30,752 nucleotides of DNA from Candidatus Rokuibacteriota bacterium (GTDB lineage Bacteria > Methylomirabilota > Methylomirabilia > Rokubacteriales > CSP1-6). Position numbers and translations under genes: made by a program. Under the pieces are notes generated by a model. That model ran no database searches. It was not told the origin of the DNA and was given only the letters and a program-made list of their open reading frames with translations. Below, piece after piece: positions 14,929 through 22,739 of the stretch. The stretch's first letter is position 1. Each line of letters begins with the position of its first letter. Where the stretch lies: contig QHRT01000113.1 in NCBI GenBank assembly GCA_003220195.1, positions 1-30,752 on the forward strand, given 5' to 3'.

Positions 14929-15927
14929 CTATCGGCCGCCTGGCGGCGAGCAGGCTTCGAGCACTTCCAGCGCCTGACTCACCGCGTCGGCGCCCGTCAC
15001 TCTCGGCATCACGATCGGCAATGTGATGCCCGCCTGCCGGTACGCTTCGATCCGCGCGCGACACTCGTTGGCGGTTCCGGCGACCGTGATCCGATCGATC
15101 AGCGCGTCGGGGACGAGCCGCATCGCACGCTCGGGGTCGCCTCCGGCCCACGTCGCCCGCACCTGCTCGACCTCATCGGCGAACCCGCTCGCGGCCATCA
15201 GCTTGCGGTAGCGCGGAAACCGGAAGGCGTAGGTCGCGATCGGCGCGCGCATGCGATCGCGCGCGACCCGCGGATCCGCCGCCACGCTGCACGAGAGCAG
15301 CGTGGCGACGTCCACGGCGTCGCGGCGGCCCGCGCGCCGCGCGCCTTCCAGGACGTGATGCGCGGCCTCGCGCGCGTGATCGAGCGTGCACCAGGTCAGC
15401 AGCGCGCCGTCGGCGATCTCGCCACAGATCTCGAGCATCCGTGGGAACACGCCGGCGACGTAGATCGGAATCGCCGTGCGCCGTGGCGCGAACCAGAAAT
15501 CGAAAAGCTCGATCGAGATCGCCTGTCCCCGGTAGGACACCGCGCCGTCACGCAGCAGCGCACGGACGACGTCGATCGACTCGCGGAGTCGCTGCACCGG
15601 CTGCGCGAAGACGAGCCCGTGCTCCGGCTCCACCTGCACTTTGTGACTCGAGCCGAGACCCAGGATGAAGCGGCCCGACGAGAGGTGATCGACGGTCGCC
15701 GCCGCCATGGCGATCGTCGGCGCGCTCCGGACGAAGACGCTCGAGATCGCCGTGCCGAGGAGGATGCGCTCGGTGCGCATCGCGCAGGCCGCCAGGATCG
15801 CGAACTGGTCTCCACCGTGCCCCTCGGTCATCCACGCCGATTCGTACCCGAGTCGCTCGGCCGCCTCGACGCACTGAACGACTTCCGGGGGAGTCAGGCC
15901 TCCACTGAACGCCACGCCGAGTCGCAT
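14929..15927 (-). CDS. Luciferase-like (F420/FMN-dependent) oxidoreductase
   Basis: Encodes 332 residues, the usual size of the bacterial luciferase-like monooxygenase / F420-dependent reductase TIM-barrel family. Recognisable elements are MRLGVAFSGGLTPPEVVQCV, AAERLGYESAWMTEGHGGD, the strand RILLGTAISSVFVRSAPTIA with its non-prolyl cis-peptide region, and HLSSGRFILGLGSSHKVQ, then the C-terminal VAGTANECRARIEAYRQAGI. Members use reduced F420 or FMN to oxidise or reduce diverse substrates; the cofactor cannot be decided from sequence. It is the first gene of a two-gene unit with the rhomboid-TPR gene and diverges from the small lipoprotein gene across 103 bases. No lesion is seen. Confidence 0.9.
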   Translation of the reverse strand: MRLGVAFSGGLTPPEVVQCVEAAERLGYESAWMTEGHGGDQFAILAACAMRTERILLGTAISSVFVRSAPTIAMAAATVDHLSSGRFILGLGSSHKVQVEPEHGLVFAQPVQRLRESIDVVRALLRDGAVSYRGQAISIELFDFWFAPRRTAIPIYVAGVFPRMLEICGEIADGALLTWCTLDHAREAAHHVLEGARRAGRRDAVDVATLLSCSVAADPRVARDRMRAPIATYAFRFPRYRKLMAASGFADEVEQVRATWAGGDPERAMRLVPDALIDRITVAGTANECRARIEAYRQAGITLPIVMPRVTGADAVSQALEVLEACSPPGGR

Positions 15928-15937
15928 ACGATGGCCA

Positions 15938-15960
15938 GCCTCTTGAAACGCCTCTTGAAC
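15938..15960. repeat. Imperfect tandem repeat in divergent promoter region
   Basis: GCCTCTTGAAAC is followed immediately by GCCTCTTGAAC, differing by one A. The pair sits 11 bases upstream of the luciferase-like start and about 70 bases upstream of the lipoprotein start. The repeated CTTGAAC core could be a -35-like element or a protein-binding site; there is no further support. Confidence 0.35.
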
Positions 15961-16030
15961 GTGAATGATCGCTCGCGAGTTTTCCGTTGCACACCGCTCC
16001 CGACAGGTAACGCATCAGGAGGTCTAGCAC

Positions 16031-16243
16031 ATGAGTCACACGATGACGACTCGAGCAGTCGCTCTGTCGCTCTGCCTCTTCGCCGCCGCAGGATGCGGAA
16101 CGCTGGGCGGCGCGGCGGTGGGCGCCGGCAGTGGCGCGGCCGTCGCCGCCGGTACCGGCCACGACGCTGGCAAGGGCGCGTTGGTCGGAGCGGGCGTCGG
16201 CGCCGCGGCCGGCGCGATCTACGACATCGTCAAAAAGCGGTAA
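16031..16243 (+). CDS. Small glycine-zipper lipoprotein
   Basis: Encodes 70 residues. The N-terminus has a basic start, a hydrophobic core (AVALSLCLFAAAGC) and a lipobox with the acylated Cys near residue 22, so it is probably an outer-membrane or periplasmic lipoprotein. The mature part is a glycine zipper (GTLGGAAVGAGSGAAVAAG, then GALVGAGVGAAAGAIYDIV) ending in KKR. Such zippers pack as helical hairpins in membranes and occur in YMGG/Rick_17kDa-type surface lipoproteins. AGGAGGT 9 bases before the ATG supports the start. The next gene begins 12 bases later and also encodes an exported protein, so they form a small envelope operon. The exact function is unknown. Confidence 0.85.
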   Translation: MSHTMTTRAVALSLCLFAAAGCGTLGGAAVGAGSGAAVAAGTGHDAGKGALVGAGVGAAAGAIYDIVKKR

Positions 16244-16255
16244 CGGAGGTACCGA

Positions 16256-16582
16256 ATGAAGACATGGGTACGCGCGACCGCAGTTACCACGATCGCCTTG
16301 CTCGCGTGGAGCGGGGCGGCCATCGCGAGAGACAAGGGCGCGAAGAAGTCAGCGGCACCCTGTGATCAGACGCAACCCGCGGCGTCGGTGGGCGGCGCCA
16401 GCGCCGCACAGACTCCTCCACAGATCAGCGGACAGGTGACCGCGATCGACCAGGCGACCGGGATGGTCACCATCCAGGGCACCGACGGTCAGCCCCACCA
16501 GTTCCGGGCGAACGCCGAGACGGTGAAGGACTTGAAGGTCGGCGACCAGCTCGAAGCGAAGCTTCGCTCGACGCCCTGTTGA
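16256..16582 (+). CDS. Small exported protein, DUF5666-like OB/beta domain
   Basis: Encodes 108 residues. A signal peptide (MKTWVRATAVTTIALLAWSG, then AAIARDKG) is followed by a low-complexity linker rich in Ala, Ser and Gln, and a compact beta-rich domain: ISGQVTAIDQATGMVTIQGT, HQFRANAETVKDLKVGDQLE, AKLRSTPC. The 'G.V..ID..TG.V.I......F.......L..GD.V' pattern is that of small periplasmic beta proteins of the DUF5666/CusF-like type. Two Cys residues, one after the linker (near residue 36) and one at the last position, might pair. CGGAGGT lies just upstream of the ATG. It follows the glycine-zipper lipoprotein in the same operon and is followed by a stable hairpin at 16599-16623. The function is unassigned. 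Confidence 0.8.
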   Translation: MKTWVRATAVTTIALLAWSGAAIARDKGAKKSAAPCDQTQPAASVGGASAAQTPPQISGQVTAIDQATGMVTIQGTDGQPHQFRANAETVKDLKVGDQLEAKLRSTPC

Positions 16583-16598
16583 TCGTCCCGAGTCAGTT

Positions 16599-16623
16599 GG
16601 GGGGAGCGATCGGCGCTCCCCCC
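16599..16623 (+). terminator. Strong GC hairpin after the small envelope operon
   Basis: A perfect 10-bp stem GGGGGGAGCG / CGCTCCCCCC closes a 5-base loop (ATCGG), 16 bases after the stop at 16582. It lies between the envelope operon and greA. No T-run follows, so it is not a canonical intrinsic terminator, but in a GC-rich genome it may still stop or attenuate transcription or protect the mRNA 3' end. Confidence 0.6.
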
Positions 16624-16697
16624 GATTCGCGGGCGGCGCCGTCTCGCACGCTCGCGCCCGGCAATCCCCCCCGGCGGCCCGTGTTAAGGTTAGGCCC

Positions 16698-17177
16698 ATG
16701 GCGGTGCCCCGAACGCCGATGACACGCCAGGGTTACGAAAGGCTGCGCGACGAGCTCGAACGATTGAAGCGCGTCGAGCGGCCTTCGATCACGAAGGCCA
16801 TCGCCGAGGCGCGCGCCCACGGCGATCTCTCGGAGAACGCGGAGTACCACGCGGCGCGCGAGAAGCAGAGCTTCATCGAGGGCCGCATCGGCGATCTCGA
16901 AGCGAAGGTGGGCGGCGCCGAGGTCATCGAGCCGCCGACCGGCGGCGATCGCGTCACGTTCGGCTCCACCGTGCTGCTCGCCGACGATGCCGGCAAGGAA
17001 TACCGCTACCAGATCGTCGGCTCGGACGAGAACGATGCGACGAAGGGCTTGATCTCCGTGCTGGCGCCGCTCGCGCGCACGCTCATCGGCAAGAGCGTCG
17101 GCGATACGGTGACCGCCCAGCTCCCGGGCGGCAAGAAGACGTTCGAGATCCTCAAGGCGAATTTCCCCCGGGAGTGA
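16698..17177 (+). CDS. greA: Transcription elongation factor GreA
   Basis: Encodes 159 residues, the normal GreA length. The N-terminal coiled-coil (about 8-78) contains MTRQGYERLRDELERLKRVE and the tip motif EARAHGDLSENAEYHAAREK, whose acidic Asp/Glu pair is inserted into the RNA polymerase secondary channel to stimulate cleavage of backtracked RNA. The C-terminal FKBP-like domain follows (GDRVTFGSTVLLADDAG, ending LPGGKKTFEILKANFPRE). It stands alone with its own upstream gap, which includes the hairpin at 16599-16623, and converges with the aminotransferase gene. No Shine-Dalgarno stronger than AAGG is visible before the ATG. Confidence 0.96.
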   Translation: MAVPRTPMTRQGYERLRDELERLKRVERPSITKAIAEARAHGDLSENAEYHAAREKQSFIEGRIGDLEAKVGGAEVIEPPTGGDRVTFGSTVLLADDAGKEYRYQIVGSDENDATKGLISVLAPLARTLIGKSVGDTVTAQLPGGKKTFEILKANFPRE

Positions 17178-17196
17178 CGCGCGCGCCGAAGCGCCG

Positions 17197-18114
17197 TCAG
17201 CCCAGGCGTTTCAGGTACTGCCCCACGAAGTCGAAGTCCACGAACCGGCAGTACGCCTCGCTGAGCTGCCGCGTCAACGGACCGGGCACCGCGGTCCCGA
17301 TCCGTGCGCCATTCACCGTCGCAATCGGACAGATGCAGAGGCTCGTCGACGTCAGGAAGGCTTCGTCGGCGTTGTACGCGTCGTAGAGATCGAGATCCTG
17401 TTCGACGACGGTGATGCCGGCCTCTCGCGCGAGGTCGATCACGGTCTCGCGGCTGATGCCCGAGAGCACGGTCTGTTCGCGCGGCGTGAGCAAGACCCCG
17501 CCGGAGACGAGGAAGACGTTGCTCCCGAGGCCTTCTGCGAGATTCCCTGCGGTGTCGAGCAGGATCGCCCACGCGTCCGGATCCTGCGATCGCACCTCGA
17601 GATTCGCGGCGACCATGTTCAGGTAGTTGTGCGTCTTCACGCGCGGCGACAGTGACTGCGGCGGCGTCCGCCGCACCGACGGCGTGATGACCCGGATCCC
17701 GTCGCGATAGAGTGACGCGCGCTCCGCCAGCGGCAGCGGGACGCATTCGACGATCACGGTCGGGCCATGCTGATTCCACGTGTCCTTGTGGGCGTCGTCG
17801 AGTCCGCGGGACACGCGTTGCGTCACCCAGTAGTCGTCGTCCGGCTCCAGGAGCGGCAGGTTCCGCCGCAGCACTTCCTCGGTGATCTCCATCATCCGGG
17901 CCGGCGCCATGTCCGGATCGATGCGCAGGTAGCGGAGCGACCGGTAGAGCCGGTCGACGTGCTCGGCGAGCTTGAAGATCCGGTGTCCGAACGTGCGCGT
18001 CGTGTCGAACACGGCGTCGCCGTACTTGAAGCCGCGGTCCCGGAACGGCACCAGGACCTCACGCTCGGGAACGAAGCGACCGTTGAAGTAGGCGATGCGA
18101 TCAGCCGATGCCAT
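17197..18114 (-). CDS. Class IV PLP-dependent aminotransferase (branched-chain/D-amino-acid type)
   Basis: Encodes 305 residues of fold-type IV. Diagnostic features are the N-terminal IAYFNGRFVPEREVLVPFRD and FKYGDAVFDTTRTF, the PLP-lysine segment SPRVKTHNYLNMVAAN, the cofactor-phosphate motif NLAEGLGSNVFLVSGG and LSGISRETVIDLAREAG. The family includes IlvE, D-alanine aminotransferase, ADC lyase and (R)-amine transaminases. The S in EGLGSN-VF and the lack of an IlvE-like length make assignment to IlvE unsafe. TGGAGG lies 6 bases before the ATG. It diverges from soxC across 171 bases and converges with greA. No pathway partner is adjacent. Confidence 0.9.
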   Translation of the reverse strand: MASADRIAYFNGRFVPEREVLVPFRDRGFKYGDAVFDTTRTFGHRIFKLAEHVDRLYRSLRYLRIDPDMAPARMMEITEEVLRRNLPLLEPDDDYWVTQRVSRGLDDAHKDTWNQHGPTVIVECVPLPLAERASLYRDGIRVITPSVRRTPPQSLSPRVKTHNYLNMVAANLEVRSQDPDAWAILLDTAGNLAEGLGSNVFLVSGGVLLTPREQTVLSGISRETVIDLAREAGITVVEQDLDLYDAYNADEAFLTSTSLCICPIATVNGARIGTAVPGPLTRQLSEAYCRFVDFDFVGQYLKRLG

Positions 18115-18205
18115 GGCGAACCTCCAGAGCGCGCGAGTGTGCCGATGCTACCAGAGACGCCGCCGGCATGTCGCGCACGACCGGCGTTCGGCGAGCCCGT
18201 GATAC

Positions 18206-18235
18206 TTGACACGCTCGAAGGCCGCGAACCAGAAT
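18206..18235 (+). promoter_or_regulatory. Sigma70-like promoter upstream of soxC
   Basis: A perfect TTGACA (18206-18211) is followed after 18 bases by CAGAAT (18230-18235), which matches 4 of 6 -10 positions. It lies about 50 bases before the soxC ATG in the divergent gap with the aminotransferase gene. Pattern match only, but the intact -35 hexamer is notable in such GC-rich DNA. Confidence 0.45.
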
Positions 18236-18285
18236 CGCGCGAACGCCCAATCGACCGTTCACCAGCGGAGACTGGAGGTGAGCCC

Positions 18286-19551
18286 ATGAGCGAGCCCCGC
18301 AGCAGCGATGAGACTCTCGATCGACGAGCCTTTCTCACGAAGAGCATCGCGGTTGCCGGCGCCGGCGTGCTCGGTGCAGCGGCGCCGTCGCCCGCGACCG
18401 CCAACGATCCACCCGAGACGCCGCCGTGGATGAAGGCGCCGGGCGCGCCGCTCGGCCCCTACGGGCAGCCGGCGAAATACGAGGCGAAAGTGACCCGCAC
18501 GCTGATCCGGTCGCAGCCGGGGACGACCGGCACCGGGGCGTCGCGCACGCCGCTCGAATCGCTCGAGGGCATGATCACGCCGAGCGGCCTTCACTTCGAG
18601 CGCCATCACAGCGGGATCCCGGACATCGATCCCGACAAGCACCGTGTGCTGATTCACGGCATGGTCGAGCGTCCGCTCGTCTTCACCGTCGACGCGCTGA
18701 TGCGCTATCCGATGGTGTCGCGCATCCACTTCCTCGAGTGCGCGGGCAACAGCGCGCCGATGTATGGCGCGACACCGCCCGCGCTGACCTGTGGCCAGGT
18801 CCATGGGCTCGTCTCGTGCAGCGAGTGGACGGGCGTGCCGCTGCGGATCTTGCTGCAGGAAGCCGGCGTCGATCCGAAGGCCGGGTGGATCCTCGCCGAG
18901 GGCGCGGACGCCGCGGCGATGAGTCGGAGCGTCCCGATGGCGAAGGCGATGGACGACGCGATGCTCGCCCTCTACCAGAACGGCGAGCGGCTCAGACCCG
19001 AGAACGGCTATCCCGTGCGGCTCTTTCTTCCCGGGTACGAAGGCAACATGAGCGTCAAGTGGCTCAGGCGGATCAAGGTCACGCCGACGGCGACCATGAC
19101 GAAGGACGAGACGTCGAAGTACTCGGATCTTCAGGCCGACGGCAAGGCGCTGATGTTCACGTATCCGATGGACGTCAAATCCGTCATCACGCGGCCGTCG
19201 CCCGGCGTCGGGCTGAAGGGCGCGGGACTCTACGAGATCTCCGGGATCGCGTGGTCCGGCAACGGCACGATCACGCGCGTCGATGTCTCGACCGACGGCG
19301 GCCGCGAGTGGACCGCCGCCGAACTCGTCCCGCCGGTGCTGCCGCGGGCGATCACTCGATTCCGTCAGGCATGGCGATGGAACGGCGCCGTGACCACGAT
19401 CATGAGCCGCGCGACGGACGACGTACGCCAGGTCCAGCCGACGCGGGAGCAGCTCGTGCGCGAGCACGGCACGAACGTCATCTTCCACTACACCGCGATC
19501 CAGGCGTGGCGCGTCGAGGCGAACGGGGAGGTCAAGAATGTCTACGCGTGA
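18286..19551 (+). CDS. soxC: Sulfane dehydrogenase molybdopterin subunit SoxC
   Basis: Encodes 421 residues from an ATG preceded by GGAGGTGAGCCC. A twin-arginine signal (DRRAFLTKSIAVAGAGVLGA) directs the folded molybdenum protein to the periplasm. The sulfite-oxidase fold follows, with TPLESLEGMITPSGLHFERH typical of SoxC, the molybdenum-ligating Cys152 in HFLECAGNSAPMYG, PVRLFLPGYEGNMSVKWLRR, and the C-terminal Ig-like dimerisation domain (EISGIAWSGNGTITRVDVST). SoxC with SoxD oxidises the sulfane sulfur bound to SoxYZ, transferring electrons to cytochrome c. Its last 14 bases overlap the SoxD-like gene. No soxXYZAB genes are in the window. A sulfite-dehydrogenase role is the main alternative. 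Confidence 0.9.
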   Translation: MSEPRSSDETLDRRAFLTKSIAVAGAGVLGAAAPSPATANDPPETPPWMKAPGAPLGPYGQPAKYEAKVTRTLIRSQPGTTGTGASRTPLESLEGMITPSGLHFERHHSGIPDIDPDKHRVLIHGMVERPLVFTVDALMRYPMVSRIHFLECAGNSAPMYGATPPALTCGQVHGLVSCSEWTGVPLRILLQEAGVDPKAGWILAEGADAAAMSRSVPMAKAMDDAMLALYQNGERLRPENGYPVRLFLPGYEGNMSVKWLRRIKVTPTATMTKDETSKYSDLQADGKALMFTYPMDVKSVITRPSPGVGLKGAGLYEISGIAWSGNGTITRVDVSTDGGREWTAAELVPPVLPRAITRFRQAWRWNGAVTTIMSRATDDVRQVQPTREQLVREHGTNVIFHYTAIQAWRVEANGEVKNVYA

Positions 19552-20098
19552 CCGGGCGACGGGTCGATCCGCGCCGATCGTCGCGCTGGCCGTATTGCTC
19601 GCTTGTGTGGGCTGCGCCGGGACGAAGCCGGTGCGCGAGGGCCCGAATCTCGGGCGCGCCGCGACGCCGGCCGAGGTCGCGGGCTGGGACATCAGCATTG
19701 CCCCCGACGGCACCGGGCTTCCGCCCGGGAGCGGGACGCCGTCGCGCGGCGCCGCCGTCTACGAGCAGAAGTGCCAGTCCTGTCACGGAGCGAAAGGCGC
19801 CGGCCAGCCGAACGATCGCCTGGTCGGCGGCCAGGGCACGCTCGCAAGCAACACGCCCGTCAAAACGATCGGCAGCTTCTGGCCCCACGCGACGACGGTG
19901 TTCGACTACGTTCGTCGCTCGATGCCCTACGCCGAGCCGCAGTCGCTCGAGAACGACGACGTCTACGCCGTCACCGCGTACCTGTTGCAGCTGAACGGGA
20001 TCATCGGCGAGAACGACGTGATGGACGCCCGGACGCTGCCGAAGGTCAAGATGCCGAACCGCGACAACTTCATCGTGGTGTATCCGACGAAGCGCTGA
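19538..20098 (+). CDS. soxD: SoxD-like c-type cytochrome lipoprotein
   Basis: Encodes 186 residues. The N-terminus (SAPIVALAVLLACVGCAG) has a lipobox (LLAC or the next Cys), so the mature protein is probably membrane-tethered in the periplasm. A single heme site CQSCH is at 79-83 in RGAAVYEQKCQSCHGAKGAG. The downstream sequence VKTIGSFWPHATTVFDYVRR and LENDDVYAVTAYLLQLNGII, with Met in SMPYAEPQS as likely axial ligand, is characteristic of the SoxD C-terminal heme domain. It is much shorter than the two-heme SoxD of Paracoccus, so it represents a one-heme version. It overlaps soxC by 14 bases, implying coupled translation and a SoxCD-type complex. It converges with the LytTR regulator 7 bases later. 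Confidence 0.85.
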   Translation: MSTRDRATGRSAPIVALAVLLACVGCAGTKPVREGPNLGRAATPAEVAGWDISIAPDGTGLPPGSGTPSRGAAVYEQKCQSCHGAKGAGQPNDRLVGGQGTLASNTPVKTIGSFWPHATTVFDYVRRSMPYAEPQSLENDDVYAVTAYLLQLNGIIGENDVMDARTLPKVKMPNRDNFIVVYPTKR

Positions 20099-20105
20099 GC
20101 GCGCG

Positions 20106-20873
20106 TCACACGAGCCCGAGCCTGTCCTTCAGCGCGCGGACCCGATCGCGCGACACGGAAAGCTCCGTTCGCCGGTCGTCGCGCAGCCGGACGACCAGCC
20201 GGCCGCCCAGGTCGGCGCCGAGCTCGGACACCCAGGCCACGTTCACGAGCGTCGCGCGATGGATGCGAAGGAACCGCCCCGGATCGAGCTTCCGCTCGAG
20301 CTCCACGATCGTCGTGTCGAGCATGTGATCGGTCGCTTCTGCGACGGCGTACGTGGCCCGGTCGCGCGCGACGACGTGCGTGACCTGGTCGATCGGAATC
20401 AGGCGCACGCGATCGCCAACGCGCGACGCCAGGTGATCGAGGAATCGCCTCTCCCGGAGATGCCTCACCAGGCGCTCCAGTGTTCCCGGAATGTCGTGCT
20501 GGCCCTGGCTGTCCCGACGCGCGGCGACCCGGTCGAGCGCCCTGTCGAGTCGGCCGCGCTCGATCGGCTTCAAGAGATAGTCGATCGCGTTCACCTCGAA
20601 GGCCTGCACCGCGTGCTGATCGTACGCGGTGGTGAACACGACCATGGGGCCCGGGGGAAGCCGCTCCACGACCTCGAACCCGTTCAGCCCGGGCATGTGA
20701 ATGTCGAGGAAGAGCACGTCGACCGGGTGCGCCGCGAGCTCCCGGAGCGCCTTCTCCGGATCCGTCGCCTGGCCGACGATTTCGACGCGCCCCGTGGCGG
20801 TCAGCAGGCGCGCGAGCCGCTTGATCCCGAGCGGCTCGTCGTCGATCAGGAACGCGCGGATCGGATCCGTCAC
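20106..20873 (-). CDS. LytTR-family response regulator
   Basis: Encodes 255 residues. The receiver domain (about 1-120) has the acidic pair DDEP at 11-14, the phosphoacceptor Asp57 in VDVLFLDIHMPGLNG, and the Thr and Lys signals VVFTTAYDQHAVQAF and DYLLKPIERG. The LytTR DNA-binding domain (about 155-252) shows RVRLIPIDQVTHVVARDRAT and FLRIHRATLVNVAWVSELG. Such regulators work with LytS/YehU-type kinases, and its start overlaps the kinase stop by 4 bases. The ABC exporter genes upstream in the same operon are the likely regulated output or sensed process. Confidence 0.94.
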   Translation of the reverse strand: MTDPIRAFLIDDEPLGIKRLARLLTATGRVEIVGQATDPEKALRELAAHPVDVLFLDIHMPGLNGFEVVERLPPGPMVVFTTAYDQHAVQAFEVNAIDYLLKPIERGRLDRALDRVAARRDSQGQHDIPGTLERLVRHLRERRFLDHLASRVGDRVRLIPIDQVTHVVARDRATYAVAEATDHMLDTTIVELERKLDPGRFLRIHRATLVNVAWVSELGADLGGRLVVRLRDDRRTELSVSRDRVRALKDRLGLV

Positions 20874-21946
20874 ACGCTCACCGGTCGCGCGCTCGACGTG
20901 CGGGGCAGCGAGAGCGTCACGACCGATCCACCGTCGCGACGGCCGACGCCGAGCTTCGCCGCGTCACCGAACCGGCCGAGCAGACGAGACTGCAGATTCT
21001 CCAGTCCGTGGCCAGGAACCATGGCGGTCGCGCTGAAGCCGGGACCGTCGTCCCAGACGTCGACCACGATGCGGTCGTCGTGCGCCGCCGCCTCGATGCG
21101 GATTTGGCCGCCCGCCGGTCGGGGCGCGATCGCGTGCTTCACGCTGTTCTCCACGAGGGTCTGCAGCGCGAGCGGCGGCACGTCGCAGGCGGTGACGTCG
21201 GGGCCGACGTCGATCCGGTACGACAGTCGATCCCCGAGTCGCGCCTTCTCGATCTCGAGGTAGTCGCGCACGATCCGGAGCTCCTCGGCGAGCGGCACCG
21301 CGCCCCGTTTCGTCGCGTCGAGCGAGAAGCGCAGCAGCGCCGCCAGCCGCTCGACCGTGCGCTCGGCCAGGTCCGGGTCGTCGTGGATCAGCGCCGAGAT
21401 CGCGTTCAGCGTGTTGAAGAGGAAGTGCGGATGCAGGCGAGACTCGAGCGAGGCCAGGCGCGCTTCGAGCGCCATCGACATCGCGCGCTCGCGCTCGAGC
21501 TCGTTCGTGCGCAGCTCGAGCGTGACGGCCGCGAGCTTCGAGCGCTGCATCTCGTAGAGCATCATGCCGATGCCGATCGTGCCGACCAGGATGGCGTTGA
21601 CGCGGAAGCCGGACGCGACGGACGTCCACAGCGAGCGCCCGGGATCGAGGCCGAGCACCACGATGATCGTGGACGCGATCCCGGTGCCGATGCCGGCGAG
21701 CGCCAGCAGGACCACGATCAGCAGCGCCCACCATGCCGCGACGCCGCGGCCACGGAGACGGCGCCCGATCTGCGGCAACGTCACCGCGGCGAGCGTCCCC
21801 AGGACGAAGGAGTGGACGAACGCGCGGCCGAGGACACCGAGGAACGGCACCGGGGCGATGGCGACGAAGACCGACGCCACGATGAGCGCCGCGGCGAGGC
21901 TCACGACGGCGGTGCGCACCCAGTACGCCGGGCTGAGCTTGCGCAT
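20870..21946 (-). CDS. LytS/YehU-type sensor histidine kinase
   Basis: Encodes 358 residues from ATG 21944-21946; a GTG three codons earlier, 4 bases after the permease stop, is an alternative. The N-terminal part has about four hydrophobic segments (VRTAVVSLAAALIVASVFVA, AWWALLIVVLLALAGIGTGI, VNAILVGTIGIGMMLYEMQR). A coiled coil leads to the His-kinase motif LHPHFLFNTLNAISALIHDD with the phospho-acceptor His near residue 175. The ATPase N-box is LVENSVKHAI, and the G-box is VWDDGPGFSA, then GHGLENLQSRL. It partners the LytTR regulator, which overlaps it by 4 bases. The stimulus is unknown; linkage to an ABC-2 exporter suggests a response to envelope stress or an exported or antibiotic compound. 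Confidence 0.92.
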   Translation of the reverse strand: MRKLSPAYWVRTAVVSLAAALIVASVFVAIAPVPFLGVLGRAFVHSFVLGTLAAVTLPQIGRRLRGRGVAAWWALLIVVLLALAGIGTGIASTIIVVLGLDPGRSLWTSVASGFRVNAILVGTIGIGMMLYEMQRSKLAAVTLELRTNELERERAMSMALEARLASLESRLHPHFLFNTLNAISALIHDDPDLAERTVERLAALLRFSLDATKRGAVPLAEELRIVRDYLEIEKARLGDRLSYRIDVGPDVTACDVPPLALQTLVENSVKHAIAPRPAGGQIRIEAAAHDDRIVVDVWDDGPGFSATAMVPGHGLENLQSRLLGRFGDAAKLGVGRRDGGSVVTLSLPRTSSARPVSV

Positions 21947-21959
21947 CGTGATCACGGCG

Positions 21960-22739
21960 TCATTCGAAGTTCCGGCGCTCTTCACGGCGATACGCGATGA
22001 GCGCGAGCGTCAGGAAGAGCGCCGTGTACGCGGCCAGCCACAGGAGGCTCACGCCGACCGATTCGGTTCTCGCGCCGACCGCGCTCCACGCGAGCTGCGC
22101 GTAGTGATAGTTCGGCAGGTACGGCGACAGCAGGCGCACGAAGCGCGGAAGGTCGTCGACGGGCATGAACAGGCCCGACGCGAACGACAGCGGGAGATAG
22201 ACCAGGTTGGCCATCGCGGGCGCCGTGTTGGGCCCGAACACGTAGCCGATCGTGAAGCCAAGACCGATGAACGGGACCGAACCGGCGAGGAGCCGGAGCA
22301 CGATCGTGGCCCACACGCTGACGGGCTGGTGGACCCCGCCGACGGTGACGCCGAAGGCGATCAACGCCAGCAGCGACGCGAGGCCGAACACAAGCGCGGT
22401 CAGCATCTTCGCGAAAAGGTCGACGAGCGGCGGCAGGGGCGTGACCCGCATCTGGAGGTCCATCTTCGTCGCGCGCTCGTTGGCGACGCCGATGCCGAAG
22501 GCGTACACCATCACGCTGCCGACGCCGTACGCCCCGAACGAGGCGATCAGATGCGCGCCCACGCTGCGCCCGTCCGGGAACGTGTAGCTCGCGAACGGGA
22601 GCCCGAAGAAGGAGAAGAAGAGGATCGGCAGCGCGGTGATCGTGACGCTGAAGGCCGGGATGCGCCAGCGGATGCGGAGGTGGGCCATCGTTTGCGCCAG
22701 AAGCATGCGTCCGAGCGGCGCGACCGCCGCGGGGGTCAT
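21960..22739 (-). CDS. ABC-2 type transporter permease
   Basis: Encodes 259 residues with six hydrophobic segments, among them AYGVGSVMVYAFGIGVANER, MLTALVFGLASLLALIAFGV, PFIGLGFTIGYVFGPNTAPA and LLWLAAYTALFLTLALIAYR. The ANLVYLPLSFASGLFMPVDD stretch is the conserved C-terminal region of ABC-2 exporters of drugs and polysaccharides. Its start overlaps the ATPase stop by 4 bases, so the two form one exporter. The kinase begins 14 bases after its stop. The substrate is not deducible. Confidence 0.93.
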   Translation of the reverse strand: MTPAAVAPLGRMLLAQTMAHLRIRWRIPAFSVTITALPILFFSFFGLPFASYTFPDGRSVGAHLIASFGAYGVGSVMVYAFGIGVANERATKMDLQMRVTPLPPLVDLFAKMLTALVFGLASLLALIAFGVTVGGVHQPVSVWATIVLRLLAGSVPFIGLGFTIGYVFGPNTAPAMANLVYLPLSFASGLFMPVDDLPRFVRLLSPYLPNYHYAQLAWSAVGARTESVGVSLLWLAAYTALFLTLALIAYRREERRNFE

